Assembly (NCBI RefSeq): GCF_035189165.1
Contig: NZ_CP045246.1
Location: 1,984,001-2,048,000 of the forward strand
Source: Arthrobacter sp. JZ12
Lineage (GTDB): Bacteria; Actinomycetota; Actinomycetes; Actinomycetales; Micrococcaceae
Length of the DNA: 64,000 nt
Direction: 5' to 3'
Positions 17,436 to 26,505 of this stretch are shown here, piece after piece. Positions within the stretch are counted from its first letter, which is position 1; each line of letters starts with the position of its first letter. Under the pieces are notes generated by a model. The model ran no database searches. It was not told the origin of the DNA and saw only the letters and a program-made list of their open reading frames with translations. The position numbers and the translations under genes were made by a program.

Positions 17436-18401
17436 GTGGATGAACTCCTGGCCGAGCGGTATCAACCCGTTGAGTTGATTGGTACCGGCGGCGCAGCATC
17501 GGTGTTTCGGGCACTGGACCGGAACCTCGGCCGGGATGTCGCAGTCAAGGTTTTCAACCCCACCACCTCGGACGACGACGATTACCGTCGCCAGCACACC
17601 GAGACACTGCTGCTCTCAACCCTGAACCATCCTGGTCTGGTGACGCTTCACGACGCCGGCCTGCAGGATGACGGCAGCGGAAAGACCACCAGTTTCCTGG
17701 TTATGGAGCTGGTGGACGGGCTGGACCTTCGCAAGCTGTTGAAGTCCGGGCCGCTTGCTCCGGAGCACGTGGCCCAACTGGGCGCTGACCTCGCCGATGC
17801 GCTCGCCTACATTCACGCCAAGGGTGTCATCCACCGCGACGTGAAGCCGGCAAACATCCTGATGTATCACTCGGGTGAACACGACACACGCCTGTACCCC
17901 AAGCTGACCGACTTTGGCATCGCCCGGATGGTTGAGGCAACCCAGTCCACAGCGCACGGCGCAACCATTGGAACGGCCAATTACCTCAGCCCGGAACAGG
18001 CTGCGGGCACAACGGTGGAACCACGCACAGACATCTACTCGCTGGGACTCGTGCTCCTGGAGTGTTTGACCGGCGAAAAGGCTTTCCCTGGACCGATTGT
18101 CGAGGCCGCTGTGGCCCGCCTGCTCCGGGATCCGGAAATCCCCGAATCCCTCGGTCCCGACTGGGTTGATCTCCTTAGCCGCATGACTGCGCGGGATCCC
18201 CAGGCGCGTCCCGACGCCCATGAAGTGGCTGTGGCCCTGCGCGCCATGGAGAGCGAGAAGGACGACGACGGCGGCGAACCGCTTCCGCCCATGCCGCAGT
18301 TGGACGCCAAGCCCGATATTCCGGAGGTTGTCACCGGCGGTGTCACCACGGGCAATGTCCACATACCGGAGCCGCCTTCGCGTGCTCCGTCACTCGGCTA
18401 G
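17436..18401 (+). CDS. Serine/threonine protein kinase (PknB-type, cytoplasmic)
   Basis: 321 residues. Full kinase domain: glycine loop IGTGGAASV (15-23), Lys38 (VAVKVF), catalytic HRDVKPAN (133-140), DFG at 159-161, and GTANYLSPEQ (179-188) of the activation segment. A proline- and acid-rich tail follows (about 275-321), with no membrane helix or PASTA domains, so this is a soluble kinase unlike PknB itself. Start is GTG 17436 with CGGAGG upstream. It stands alone and ends before a strong terminator. Its targets are unknown. Confidence 0.95.
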   Translation: MDELLAERYQPVELIGTGGAASVFRALDRNLGRDVAVKVFNPTTSDDDDYRRQHTETLLLSTLNHPGLVTLHDAGLQDDGSGKTTSFLVMELVDGLDLRKLLKSGPLAPEHVAQLGADLADALAYIHAKGVIHRDVKPANILMYHSGEHDTRLYPKLTDFGIARMVEATQSTAHGATIGTANYLSPEQAAGTTVEPRTDIYSLGLVLLECLTGEKAFPGPIVEAAVARLLRDPEIPESLGPDWVDLLSRMTARDPQARPDAHEVAVALRAMESEKDDDGGEPLPPMPQLDAKPDIPEVVTGGVTTGNVHIPEPPSRAPSLG

Positions 18402-18446
18402 ACATCCTTTTCTGCCCGCCGCTTTAAGCGTCAAGGGCCTTAAACG

Positions 18447-18480
18447 CGTCGTCCTGCTGACCTGAGTCAGCAGGACGACG
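18447..18480. terminator. Bidirectional terminator between kinase gene and small acidic gene
   Basis: Perfect 15-bp arms, CGTCGTCCTGCTGAC and its complement, around the loop CTGA, followed by CTTCTT on the plus strand. It separates the converging kinase gene and the minus-strand small gene. Confidence 0.88.
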
Positions 18481-18497
18481 CTTCTTGTGACGAGGAT

Positions 18498-18662
18498 TTA
18501 GGCGCCGTCCTCGGCGTCCTCCTCCGGCTCGAAGCTGCTCGGCTCTTCGGTGGTGGTGATCCCTACTCCGTCCTCGGTGTTCGGAATCGTCCCCTCAGGC
18601 TCCGTGCTCGTGGAGTCCTTGCCCTGGGCATCCTGATCGTGATCGGGCGAGTTCGTTGTCAT
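18498..18662 (-). CDS. Small acidic protein of unknown function
   Basis: 54 residues from ATG 18662, which has GGAGG 5 nt upstream; the frame is open 11 codons further but without an RBS. The composition is extreme: mostly Asp, Glu, Thr, Ser, Pro and Gly, with no hydrophobic core and no Cys, so it is probably disordered. I do not recognise a family. It faces the kinase gene across a shared terminator. An inverted repeat AAGGGT/ACCCTT (18694-18710) lies in its leader. Good RBS and a proper terminator argue that it is real. Confidence 0.7.
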   Translation of the reverse strand: MTTNSPDHDQDAQGKDSTSTEPEGTIPNTEDGVGITTTEEPSSFEPEEDAEDGA

Positions 18663-18814
18663 GATGACCTCCGTAGGTGGAAACCGGACCCTCAAGGGTT
18701 TATTACCCTTTCGATCCTAGGCTCCCCTGCCGGTGCCGCGAAAGGGCCCGGAAATCTGTTCGGGTTGGCCGGCCCGGGCTGAAACTGCTGGTCAGGGCGG
18801 AGAAGTACCGCCGG

Positions 18815-19690
18815 CTACTTGAGGAATTTGGAAGTTCGCCGGTCAGCGAGGGGCTTGCCGCCCGTCTGGCACGTCGCGCAGTACTGAAGCGCGGAGTCTG
18901 CGAACGAAACCTCCCGCACAACATCGCCGCAGACAGGGCAGTTCTCGCCGGTCCGCCCGTGTACCTGCATTGCGCGCCGCTTCGCGTCCTTGAGTTCCTT
19001 GGCCGGTTTCCCCGCCGCCTCGGTGATTGCAGTGCCGAGGACCGTGTGCATTGAAGTGTGCAGGGCCGCCAACTGTCCGTCGTCGAGATTGGCCGCCAAG
19101 GTGAACGGAGACAGCCGGGCAGCGTGCAGAATCTCGTCACTGTAGGCGTTACCGATCCCTGCGATGAAAGACTGGTCGCGCAGCAGTCCCTTGAGCTGGT
19201 TTCGATGGCCCCGCATCATGGCGACGAACTCCTGCTCCGTTATGTCGAGGGCATCCGGGCCCAGGCGCTTCACACCCGGCACGTCGAGCACGTCGCGGAC
19301 GAGGTAGGCAGCCGCGGACTTGCGGGTGCCCGCCTCGATAAGGTCAAAACCGTACCCCGCCGGTTGCGAGCATCGAAGCCGCATCGCGATCATCCCCTTG
19401 CCCGGCCGCAGCGGCGCGTCAGGCATGGTGTCCGACCAGCGCAACCAACCCGCCCGGGCAAGATGCAGCACCAGATGCGCGTCATCGAAGCTCAGGACCA
19501 AGAACTTTCCGCGTCTTTCCACATCGGTGAAGGCCTTGCCCGACAATTCGGCCGGCGACACGTCCGCCGTCTTCAGGACGGCGAATGAGCCCAACTGCAG
19601 GTCCCTGACCACGGCAGGAGCGGCTCCGCGCGGGACCAGCTTGCCGGCAAGGAACTGGACCAACCCCTGCACCTCGGGCATCTCAGGCAT
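18815..19690 (-). CDS. Fpg/Nei family DNA glycosylase
   Basis: Base-excision repair enzyme for oxidised bases, 291 residues. Start ATG 19690 gives MPEMPEV, so that Pro2 is the catalytic N-terminal nucleophile and Glu3 follows; a longer reading frame would bury Pro2 and is rejected. Also visible: ERRGKFLVLSFDD, GIGNAYSDEILHAARLSP (helix-two-turn-helix) and the C-terminal zinc finger CPVC...CATC (about 250-272). It differs from canonical MutM (PELPEVE) and may be the actinobacterial Fpg/Nei paralogue. Divergent from the tetR gene. Confidence 0.92.
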   Translation of the reverse strand: MPEMPEVQGLVQFLAGKLVPRGAAPAVVRDLQLGSFAVLKTADVSPAELSGKAFTDVERRGKFLVLSFDDAHLVLHLARAGWLRWSDTMPDAPLRPGKGMIAMRLRCSQPAGYGFDLIEAGTRKSAAAYLVRDVLDVPGVKRLGPDALDITEQEFVAMMRGHRNQLKGLLRDQSFIAGIGNAYSDEILHAARLSPFTLAANLDDGQLAALHTSMHTVLGTAITEAAGKPAKELKDAKRRAMQVHGRTGENCPVCGDVVREVSFADSALQYCATCQTGGKPLADRRTSKFLK

Positions 19691-19856
19691 GGGCACAAGG
19701 TTAGCAGCGGCTTTCTCCACTAACAGCTGCAGTGGCGGGCATTCCGGTGTGCCGGGCGGGTGATCACAGGGAAGCGGAACCGTTGTCCGTTACGGTGTAT
19801 AGATGGGGAGCGCGATCGGGTGTCGGCTCGGTCTGGAATGAATCAGGAGCAAACAG

Positions 19857-20528
19857 ATGGTTACCGCAACCGGTTCATCTCCTCGGCCCGCCGGCAGGCC
19901 GTTGAAGCGGGTTCTTTCGCAGGAGGCGATCACGCGCGCCGCGCTGACTCTCATCGAGACGCGCGGCTATGAAGGCCTGACCATGTCCTCGCTCGCCCGC
20001 GCTCTGAAGGTAGCGCCGTCGTCGTTGTATAACCATGTGGAATCCAAGGGCGACGTGCTGATCCTGGTACAGGACCACGTGATGACGCAGGTTGATGTAT
20101 CCGGTTTCGATACCGAGCCCTGGGAGCAGGCTGTCCGGCGTTTCGCCTGGTCCTACCGAGACGTCTTCACCCGGCACACGCCTCTGATCCCGATCATTGC
20201 CGTGTTTCCAGTAAGCGGCGCGCCGCAGACGCTCGCCGTCTACGAGGCCGTCACACGCGGCTTCGAGAAGGCCGGCTGGCCCGAATCGTTGATCGTTCCT
20301 GCGATTGTTGCCCTTGAATCGTTCATCTTCGGCTCTGCGTTCGATGCAACCGCTCCTGAGGGCATCTTCGAGTCCGGTGGACTGGCTGGCGACTTTCCTC
20401 GCTTCACCGCTGCCGTTGACGCCCAGCGGGACGGATCGCGCGGCTACCGGGCAGACGTGTCCTTCGGCCTTGGCCTGGACGCACTCATTCTCGGGCTTGA
20501 GGCACGCAGGGAATCCTACCGGCCGTAA
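19857..20528 (+). CDS. TetR family transcriptional regulator
   Basis: 223 residues; helix-turn-helix in LSQEAITRAALTLIETRGYEGLTMSSLARALKVAPSSLYNHV order at about 21-62, followed by an all-helical ligand domain of the tetracycline repressor C-terminal type. Start ATG 19857 with AGGAGC upstream. A weak inverted repeat ACCGT-N8-ACGGT near 19779-19796 could be its operator. It ends before a shared terminator that separates it from the convergent MFS gene, so it may or may not control that exporter. Confidence 0.93.
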   Translation: MVTATGSSPRPAGRPLKRVLSQEAITRAALTLIETRGYEGLTMSSLARALKVAPSSLYNHVESKGDVLILVQDHVMTQVDVSGFDTEPWEQAVRRFAWSYRDVFTRHTPLIPIIAVFPVSGAPQTLAVYEAVTRGFEKAGWPESLIVPAIVALESFIFGSAFDATAPEGIFESGGLAGDFPRFTAAVDAQRDGSRGYRADVSFGLGLDALILGLEARRESYRP

Positions 20529-20591
20529 CGGCGAAAATTCCTGAGCCGGCAACGCAGTGCGGGGACGGCCCGCGACGCATTGCAGAAAAGC

Positions 20592-20640
20592 GAAAGGCCG
20601 GCTCAGGGGGCTGGGGGAACCCGTGGTGAGCCGGCCTTTC
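20592..20640. terminator. Bidirectional terminator between tetR and MFS genes
   Basis: GAAAGGCCGGCTCA (20592-20605) pairs with TGAGCCGGCCTTTC (20627-20640) over a 21-nt loop; the flanking A and T runs make it work in both directions for the two convergent genes. Confidence 0.85.
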
Positions 20641-20740
20641 TCAGAAACCGGACCCGTCAGTCCGGTATCGGACCCCTCGTACAAGGCCCGTTCTGCTAGT
20701 AAGTCTACGTACCTTCTTGGGTGACCTGCGATGGGGAGAA

Positions 20741-22027
20741 CTACCCATGGCGGTATCCATACCCCTGTGATGACCGCAGGAGCGCCATGGAAATCGTCCC
20801 CAGGATGAAGAGCACGACGGCGGCGGCCACCGGTACAACGAAAGCGCTCGGCCCGTTGCCGTCTGCCATGGAACCGGCAAGGGAAGCGCCGATGGAGGTG
20901 CCTGCAACAATGCCGCTTGCCAGCAGGGTCATCACCGTACCGACCAGGTGCCCCGGCGCGACCATCGAGCCGAGGCTGAAGATGCTGACCATCGTCGGGC
21001 CCACCGGCACGCCGAGAACAAGCAGCGCAATCAGCATGTATGGGATGTCCGTAGCGTGCAGGAGGAGGATGGCGGCGGCACTCATCCCACCGGCCGAGGT
21101 GAGCCATCGCAACGGGTGGCTGATCCGCTGCGGCCAATACGCCACCGAGAGTGCTGCGAGTGCCGAACTGATTCCCATCACGGCGTAGAGCAGTCCCGCC
21201 GATGTTGCCGCACCGAAGCCACCGGCGAAAGCGGCCAGCGCCGTCTGTGTGGATCCGAAGAACGTGCCCATCATCAGCATCCCCAGCACGGGGAGCGCCA
21301 CCGGTCCCCAGGCTCGGAGACCGGACACCCGACGAGATCGGGTCGGCTGGTCAGGCGCTCGACGACGCAGCGGTACGACGGCGCGTTCGGTCGGATGCAT
21401 AGCGAAGGCTGAAACGAAGATGACAGTGAGCAACGCAGCCAACGCCAGCGGCAACCATGGGGCCAACAGGCTGGCCAGGAGGCCAACCAGCGCGGGACCG
21501 AGTACAAAGGTGGCTTCGTCAGCCGTGCTCTCATAGGACAGCGCTGTATCAAGGTCGGCAGGACGCCGTCGGGTAAGGGCCATCCAGCGAACCCGGGCCA
21601 GCGGGCCGATCTGCGGACAGGTGGCCCCCATGAGGAAGGCCGTGACGAGCGTCGGGAAAAGCCCAGTACCAGGGCCGGCGAGACTTCCGGCCAGAAGCAG
21701 GGCTCCGATCGCTGCCGCATTGAGGGCAGCCGAGGCGATGAGGACGAGGCGCTGTCCATAGTGGTCTGCGAGGTAACCGAGGACAGGAGCACCGAGCGCT
21801 GACCCGATGCCGACTGCGCCGGCTGCGAAGCCACCGGCAGCATAGGAATCGGTAGCCGCCGTAATCAGCGTCAGTGCTCCCACGGTCAGCATGGCAAGCG
21901 GCAGGCGCGCTATCAGCCCAAGAGGAAGGAAGGTTCGCCCTGCGAGGACAGGCAGTTGACGGAATCGTCCCCGCGCGGGAGAGGAAGTGGCAGTTGAATC
22001 GTGAGTAGCGGAGGTTTGGGAAGGCAT
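20741..22027 (-). CDS. MFS transporter
   Basis: 428 residues from ATG 22027, about 12 membrane helices, with the MFS loop feature GYLADHYGQRLVLIASAAL after helix 2. A serine/threonine-rich N-terminal tail of about 25 residues precedes helix 1. Likely a drug or metabolite exporter; substrate unknown. Odd: a much stronger Shine-Dalgarno (GGGAGGAGGGACG) stands before an out-of-frame ATG at 22055, while the in-frame ATG 22027 has only GGAAAG, so the true N-terminus is not settled. It follows sbcC after 81 bp. Confidence 0.9.
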   Translation of the reverse strand: MPSQTSATHDSTATSSPARGRFRQLPVLAGRTFLPLGLIARLPLAMLTVGALTLITAATDSYAAGGFAAGAVGIGSALGAPVLGYLADHYGQRLVLIASAALNAAAIGALLLAGSLAGPGTGLFPTLVTAFLMGATCPQIGPLARVRWMALTRRRPADLDTALSYESTADEATFVLGPALVGLLASLLAPWLPLALAALLTVIFVSAFAMHPTERAVVPLRRRAPDQPTRSRRVSGLRAWGPVALPVLGMLMMGTFFGSTQTALAAFAGGFGAATSAGLLYAVMGISSALAALSVAYWPQRISHPLRWLTSAGGMSAAAILLLHATDIPYMLIALLVLGVPVGPTMVSIFSLGSMVAPGHLVGTVMTLLASGIVAGTSIGASLAGSMADGNGPSAFVVPVAAAVVLFILGTISMALLRSSQGYGYRHG

Positions 22028-22085
22028 GGCTTTCCGGGTGCTTTGAATTGCGCATCGTCCCTCCTCCCGATGCGCCCGACCCGGT

Positions 22086-22112
22086 AACATACAAATTTTA
22101 CACGGGTTTCAA
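22086..22112 (-). promoter_or_regulatory. Possible promoter of the MFS gene
   Basis: TTGAAA and TATGTT separated by 15 bp, or an alternative TAAAAT -10, in a short AT-rich patch between sbcC and the MFS gene. The AT-rich patch stands out from the GC-rich surroundings; the exact boxes are uncertain. Confidence 0.35.
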
Positions 22113-25100
22113 ACGACCTGAAGCTGGTTCACGCAGCTGACGGTGGACCCCGTTCGGCCCTTTGTCACGAGCAGCTGCGCAGGAATGCGCTGTTTGAGTT
22201 CCGGGACGTGACTGACCAGCCCAACCACGCGGCCGCCGTCGCGCAGGTTCTCAAGGGAATCCATGACCTGATCCAGGGTTTGCTCATCGAGGCTGCCGAA
22301 GCCCTCGTCGACGAACAGCGTTTCGATTTGCAGCCCGCCGGATTCCTGCTGGACGACGTCGGCTAGCCCCAGGGCAAGTGCCAGGGATGCCATGAAGGAT
22401 TCCCCGCCCGAGAGAGTGGCGGTGTCGCGTCGGGCGCCGGTCCAGCCGTCTATGACGTTCAAGCCCAGGCCAGACTTCCTGTTTCCCGACTTGGAGTCGC
22501 TGTGAACGAGTGAGTAGCGGCCTCCGGTCATGCGAAGCAACCGTTCGGTGGCAGCGGCAGCGACCTGCTCAAGACGGGCTGCAAGTACGTAGGTGGCCAG
22601 GCTCATGCGGTAGAGGTTCTCCCCGTTGCCCCGCGCGGTGTCGGAGAGGGACTTCACAACGGCATATTCCTCCCGGAGGGGACGGAGACGTGCTTCGAGG
22701 AGGGCGACCCGGTCCGCATACGAGGACAGCTGCACCACTGACTGTTCAAGGAGCCCCACGTCGAGCACCGCCCGTTCCAACTGGGATGCAAGGTCTTTCT
22801 CTTCCCGCGCAGCCGCTGCGATCTCCGACTCCTCCGGAAGAGGATGACTACCTTCCTCGAGAGCAGCGGCAGCGAGGTTCTCGGGGCGCTGCAGGTCCCG
22901 TTCTACCCGATGTGCCTCGTTCTCAGCCTCCCGGATAAGCCGCTCCGCTTCCTCCACCTCCGACGAGGGCAGAAGCGCCTTCCGGACCGCATCGGGGGAG
23001 CTGAACCCCGTTCCGTCCATTCGTTCCTGCAGCGCCGCTTCTGCCTGAACACGAGCCTGTTCTGCCTGCTCCTGCTGAGCCTGGGCGCGGCAGACGGCGG
23101 AAAGGAGCCCTTCGAGGCGGTTCAGTTCCTGTACCTTGCGGGCTACCGAAGGATAGCTTCCCCGTGCCTGCTCGAGGCGGGCTACGAGCGCGGCTTCCTG
23201 TTCCCCAAGTGTGGCCAGCCGGGAAGACTCCTCTGCCTGGAGTTGGGCAAGTTCAAGGAGTCTTGTACCCAGTTCCGTCAACCTGGCTTCCACGGCTGCC
23301 ATGCGCCCGGCGAGCCCGGCCAGCCGTTGTGCGGCGTGCTCTGCTTTCGCGAGTTCCCCCTGAACGGTGTCCAGGGTGTTCTGCAGTTCCTCCGGGTTGC
23401 TGCTTCCGCATCGGGCGCGGAGTCCGGCAGCGTGCAGTGCCGCTGCGTCACGGGCAGCTTCGCTCTCCCTCATCCTTCGCTCGGCGGCATCCTGCTCATG
23501 ACGGGCCTGCTCCTCGTCATCGATCGAGACCAGGGCCAGTGCGTCCACGCTTGCCGGCGCCGGGTGCTCATTGCTGCCGCACACCGGGCAGGCGTCTCCG
23601 TGCCTGAGCTTGGACGCCAGCTCGGCCGCGCTCTGTTCCAGCCGGAGCTGAAGGAGGCTGAGCCAGTTCTGCTTTGCTTCGAGGAACAGTGTCCGGTGCT
23701 CCTGCTGCCGTTCGTCGAGGTTTTGGAGTGCGCTCTCTGCGGCCTCCGCCTGCGAGATCAACTCCAGCCGCTGAAGAATGTCCTCACGTTGCTCCGACAG
23801 CGGTGACATCCCCTGTGCCAGCTCTTCTGCGGTACGCGACTCTCCGGCCAGATCCGTGAGCTTGAGCTGGTTCTCTTGGCGCGCGGTGCTGCACTGTTCG
23901 CTCTCCGAGGCGTAGTTTTCAAGGGCTTGAACGCAGGCGCTGATGCTGCTGCGCACATCCTCAAGGTCAGTCTCAAGCGGTAGGGCTGCCCGGGCGGCCG
24001 CCAGCTCTTGAACGACTTTCTCGTGGGCAGGACCGAAGTCGGCAGCTGAGGCTCGTTCGGCTCCGACGGCGTCAGGTACTTCTGCGCCCGCGGTTACCTC
24101 AGCCGCAACGGCCGCAACCGCTTCGTCCAGCCGCTTCCGGGCGGCCGCAGCATGAACGGTCGCGTTGTCACGGGCGTGCAGGGGCGCCTCGAGGATCTCG
24201 GCATGGCGATGATGGGCCACCCGGTGACGCAGTTCCGCCGCTTGCACCAGCTGGATCCGGTTCTGCTCGGCCTCGGCAAGCAATTGGCGGAAGCCGAGCC
24301 TGTTGCGGCGCTCGACCTCCAGGCGTGCAAGCTTCTCGGCGGCATCGCGGCGCTTGGCGGTGAGGTCTTTGGCAGTGCTACGCCCGTCCTCGACCGCAGC
24401 AGCCAATTGGTCCTGGAGCATCACCAGATCCGGAAGCCCCGGATCCGGCTCCGGTGATCCGGCCTCCGTTGCTTTTGTTTCCTCAGCGGAGGCAGCGGAA
24501 TCACCATCCTGCACGGCTCTCCCCAACCCGTGACGCTGCACCTCCTCGACGGCGCGGCCCAGCAGGGCTTCATGCTCAGCCTCTGCCTCCTGCAACCGGG
24601 CCCCTGTACGGGCAGCGTGATCCGCAAGCAGTTGCTCCAGAGTGGAGAACCGGTCAGTTGCGAACAATCGCTGAAGGAGCTCAGCGCGTTCCGGAGCCTC
24701 GGACCGCAGGAACGCAGCGAACTCTCCCTGCGGGAGCATTACCACCCGCGTGAACTGCTCCCGGCTCATGCCCAGCAGTCCCTGCAATTCAGCCCCGGCC
24801 TCATCGTTGCGCGTTGAGCGGGTCACCCAATCCCCTGCGACCCGCTCGCGCAACATGGTGCGGGCCTGCTCGGTTGTGGTTCCGGAGCCGCGCTTCGACG
24901 GCCGGCTCCAGGACGGGTTTCGGGTGACCTCCAGGCGCCGGTTGCCTGCAGAGAATTCACACACCACCTCCGGCGCGAGACCATCCGGTGCATGATCGCT
25001 CCGAAGCCTTTTTGCCGACTGCCGCACGCCGGGAACCGCGCCGTAGAGGGCATAGCAGATGGCATCGAGCACACTGGATTTTCCAGCTCCGGTGGGTCCG

Positions 25101-25201
25101 TTGAGGAGGAACAGCCCCTGTTCCGACAGGACGTCGAAGTCGATGACCTGCCGGTCGGCGAAAGGACCGAATGCCTGCATCTCGAGGCGGTGAATCCTCA
25201 T
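22109..25201 (-). CDS. sbcC: Exonuclease subunit SbcC (SMC-like ATPase)
   Basis: 1030 residues from ATG 25201. Walker A GPTGAGKS at 35-42, long coiled-coil arms, the zinc hook CPVC near the middle (about 550, CPVCGSNEHP), and at the C-terminus the ABC signature LSGGESF and Walker B LFVDEGFGSLDE. With SbcD it forms the bacterial Mre11-Rad50 complex that opens hairpins and processes DNA ends. The start overlaps the sbcD stop by 4 nt; the frame is open for 121 codons upstream but inside sbcD, so I reject that extension. Confidence 0.96.
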   Translation of the reverse strand: MRIHRLEMQAFGPFADRQVIDFDVLSEQGLFLLNGPTGAGKSSVLDAICYALYGAVPGVRQSAKRLRSDHAPDGLAPEVVCEFSAGNRRLEVTRNPSWSRPSKRGSGTTTEQARTMLRERVAGDWVTRSTRNDEAGAELQGLLGMSREQFTRVVMLPQGEFAAFLRSEAPERAELLQRLFATDRFSTLEQLLADHAARTGARLQEAEAEHEALLGRAVEEVQRHGLGRAVQDGDSAASAEETKATEAGSPEPDPGLPDLVMLQDQLAAAVEDGRSTAKDLTAKRRDAAEKLARLEVERRNRLGFRQLLAEAEQNRIQLVQAAELRHRVAHHRHAEILEAPLHARDNATVHAAAARKRLDEAVAAVAAEVTAGAEVPDAVGAERASAADFGPAHEKVVQELAAARAALPLETDLEDVRSSISACVQALENYASESEQCSTARQENQLKLTDLAGESRTAEELAQGMSPLSEQREDILQRLELISQAEAAESALQNLDERQQEHRTLFLEAKQNWLSLLQLRLEQSAAELASKLRHGDACPVCGSNEHPAPASVDALALVSIDDEEQARHEQDAAERRMRESEAARDAAALHAAGLRARCGSSNPEELQNTLDTVQGELAKAEHAAQRLAGLAGRMAAVEARLTELGTRLLELAQLQAEESSRLATLGEQEAALVARLEQARGSYPSVARKVQELNRLEGLLSAVCRAQAQQEQAEQARVQAEAALQERMDGTGFSSPDAVRKALLPSSEVEEAERLIREAENEAHRVERDLQRPENLAAAALEEGSHPLPEESEIAAAAREEKDLASQLERAVLDVGLLEQSVVQLSSYADRVALLEARLRPLREEYAVVKSLSDTARGNGENLYRMSLATYVLAARLEQVAAAATERLLRMTGGRYSLVHSDSKSGNRKSGLGLNVIDGWTGARRDTATLSGGESFMASLALALGLADVVQQESGGLQIETLFVDEGFGSLDEQTLDQVMDSLENLRDGGRVVGLVSHVPELKQRIPAQLLVTKGRTGSTVSCVNQLQVV

Positions 25202-26361
25202 GATCCGCTCTCCGCCGCACGCATGGCATCCACGACCTCCGCGAACAGTGCCGCTTCCTCCGGGTTGGCCCCTCGCTGGCGGACATGCTCGAGGAAACCG
25301 CAGCAGATTGCCGCATCGTCCGTTGCCTGGGCGACACGTTCGCTGTAGGTGCCCTCCGGCTGGTTTCCGCGCGAGGACGGCTCGAACCCAAGCACCAGTG
25401 TTCCGGGAAAGCGCGACCGCAGGCGCTCCATCGCTTGGTACGGACGCTCCGGATCGGTCAGAGTCACCTGGCACCACGCCGTTTCGGCTTCCTGGTAATC
25501 CGGTGAAGCCAGCAGTTCTTCGATGGGTCCACGCAAGACGGCCAGCTGCCGCTGGGGGTTCCACCGCACCGGACGGATCTCGGAGACGCCCTCGGGCCCG
25601 ACCTCAAGGAGCCAGGCGCCCTTCGACTGGCGCGCTTCGGAGAAGGAGTACGCAAGCGGAGAACCTGAGTAGCGGACCCGCTCGTGCAGCTGCTGCTGGC
25701 CATGAAGGTGCCCCAGAGCCACGTAGTCGAAGCCATCGAACAGATCAAGCGGCACAACGCCGAGCCCACCGATACTCAGTTCGCGCTCGCTGTCAGATCC
25801 AACTCCCCCGCTTGCGAAGGTGTGTGCCATCACGACCGAATACACAGTGCCGCGCCGCTGACGTCGCTGCAGGTCTTCCCTCACCTGTGCCAGGGCGGAG
25901 GCCGTGACTGCGGTGTGCGTGGCGGAAGGAGCACCGAGCCGGTCGGACACCATCCGCGGTTCCAGGTAAGGAAGCCCATAAACTGCGAGGTCCGCGCCGT
26001 CGCCGAGCGGGAACAGCGCTGGGCGCGGGATATCCTCCAGACGGGTGCGCAGGTGGACACCGCCGCGCTCGATCAGCCGCCCGCCGAACCCCAGCCGTAC
26101 AGCCGAGTCGTGGTTCCCGCTGGTGACGACCACTTGCGCGCCGGCCACCGTGATCCGTTCCAGAGCCTCGTCGAAGAGCTCGACAACGTCGACGGCCGGA
26201 AGGGCCCGGTCATAGACATCTCCTGCTACAAGCACGACGTCGACATTCTCCTCGCGGACCGTCTTCTCCAACTGGTCCACGAAAAGCTGCTGTGCTTCCA
26301 GCATTCCGACACCGTGGAAGGAGCGGCCAAGGTGCCAGTCGGACGTGTGCAGTAACTTCAT
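25198..26361 (-). CDS. sbcD: Exonuclease subunit SbcD (Mre11-like)
   Basis: Metallophosphoesterase nuclease of 387 residues. Metal-binding motifs in order: LHTSDWHLGR (4-13), LVAGDVYDRA (45-54), TSGNHDS, VVMAHTF and ALGHLHG. It works as a complex with SbcC, encoded right after it with a 4-nt overlap. Divergent from the ADP-ribosylglycohydrolase-like gene with 144 bp between them. Confidence 0.96.
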   Translation of the reverse strand: MKLLHTSDWHLGRSFHGVGMLEAQQLFVDQLEKTVREENVDVVLVAGDVYDRALPAVDVVELFDEALERITVAGAQVVVTSGNHDSAVRLGFGGRLIERGGVHLRTRLEDIPRPALFPLGDGADLAVYGLPYLEPRMVSDRLGAPSATHTAVTASALAQVREDLQRRQRRGTVYSVVMAHTFASGGVGSDSERELSIGGLGVVPLDLFDGFDYVALGHLHGQQQLHERVRYSGSPLAYSFSEARQSKGAWLLEVGPEGVSEIRPVRWNPQRQLAVLRGPIEELLASPDYQEAETAWCQVTLTDPERPYQAMERLRSRFPGTLVLGFEPSSRGNQPEGTYSERVAQATDDAAICCGFLEHVRQRGANPEEAALFAEVVDAMRAAESGS

Positions 26362-26505
26362 GATTCCAAGCTACTGTCCGCCTCCGACAGTTCTGCGGGG
26401 CAACGCCGCGCAGGGTGCCGATGCGCCCTGAATCACGGTGGGGAATCGGCGCGAGGGCGATTTGCCGTCGTCGCGAGCGCTGGCGGGACTGCCTACACTT
26501 GCGGG

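Noticed and set aside
22109-25564. SbcC starting 121 codons upstream
   Set aside because: The extra part lies in sbcD and is not SbcC-like; ATG 25201 overlaps the sbcD stop by 4 nt.
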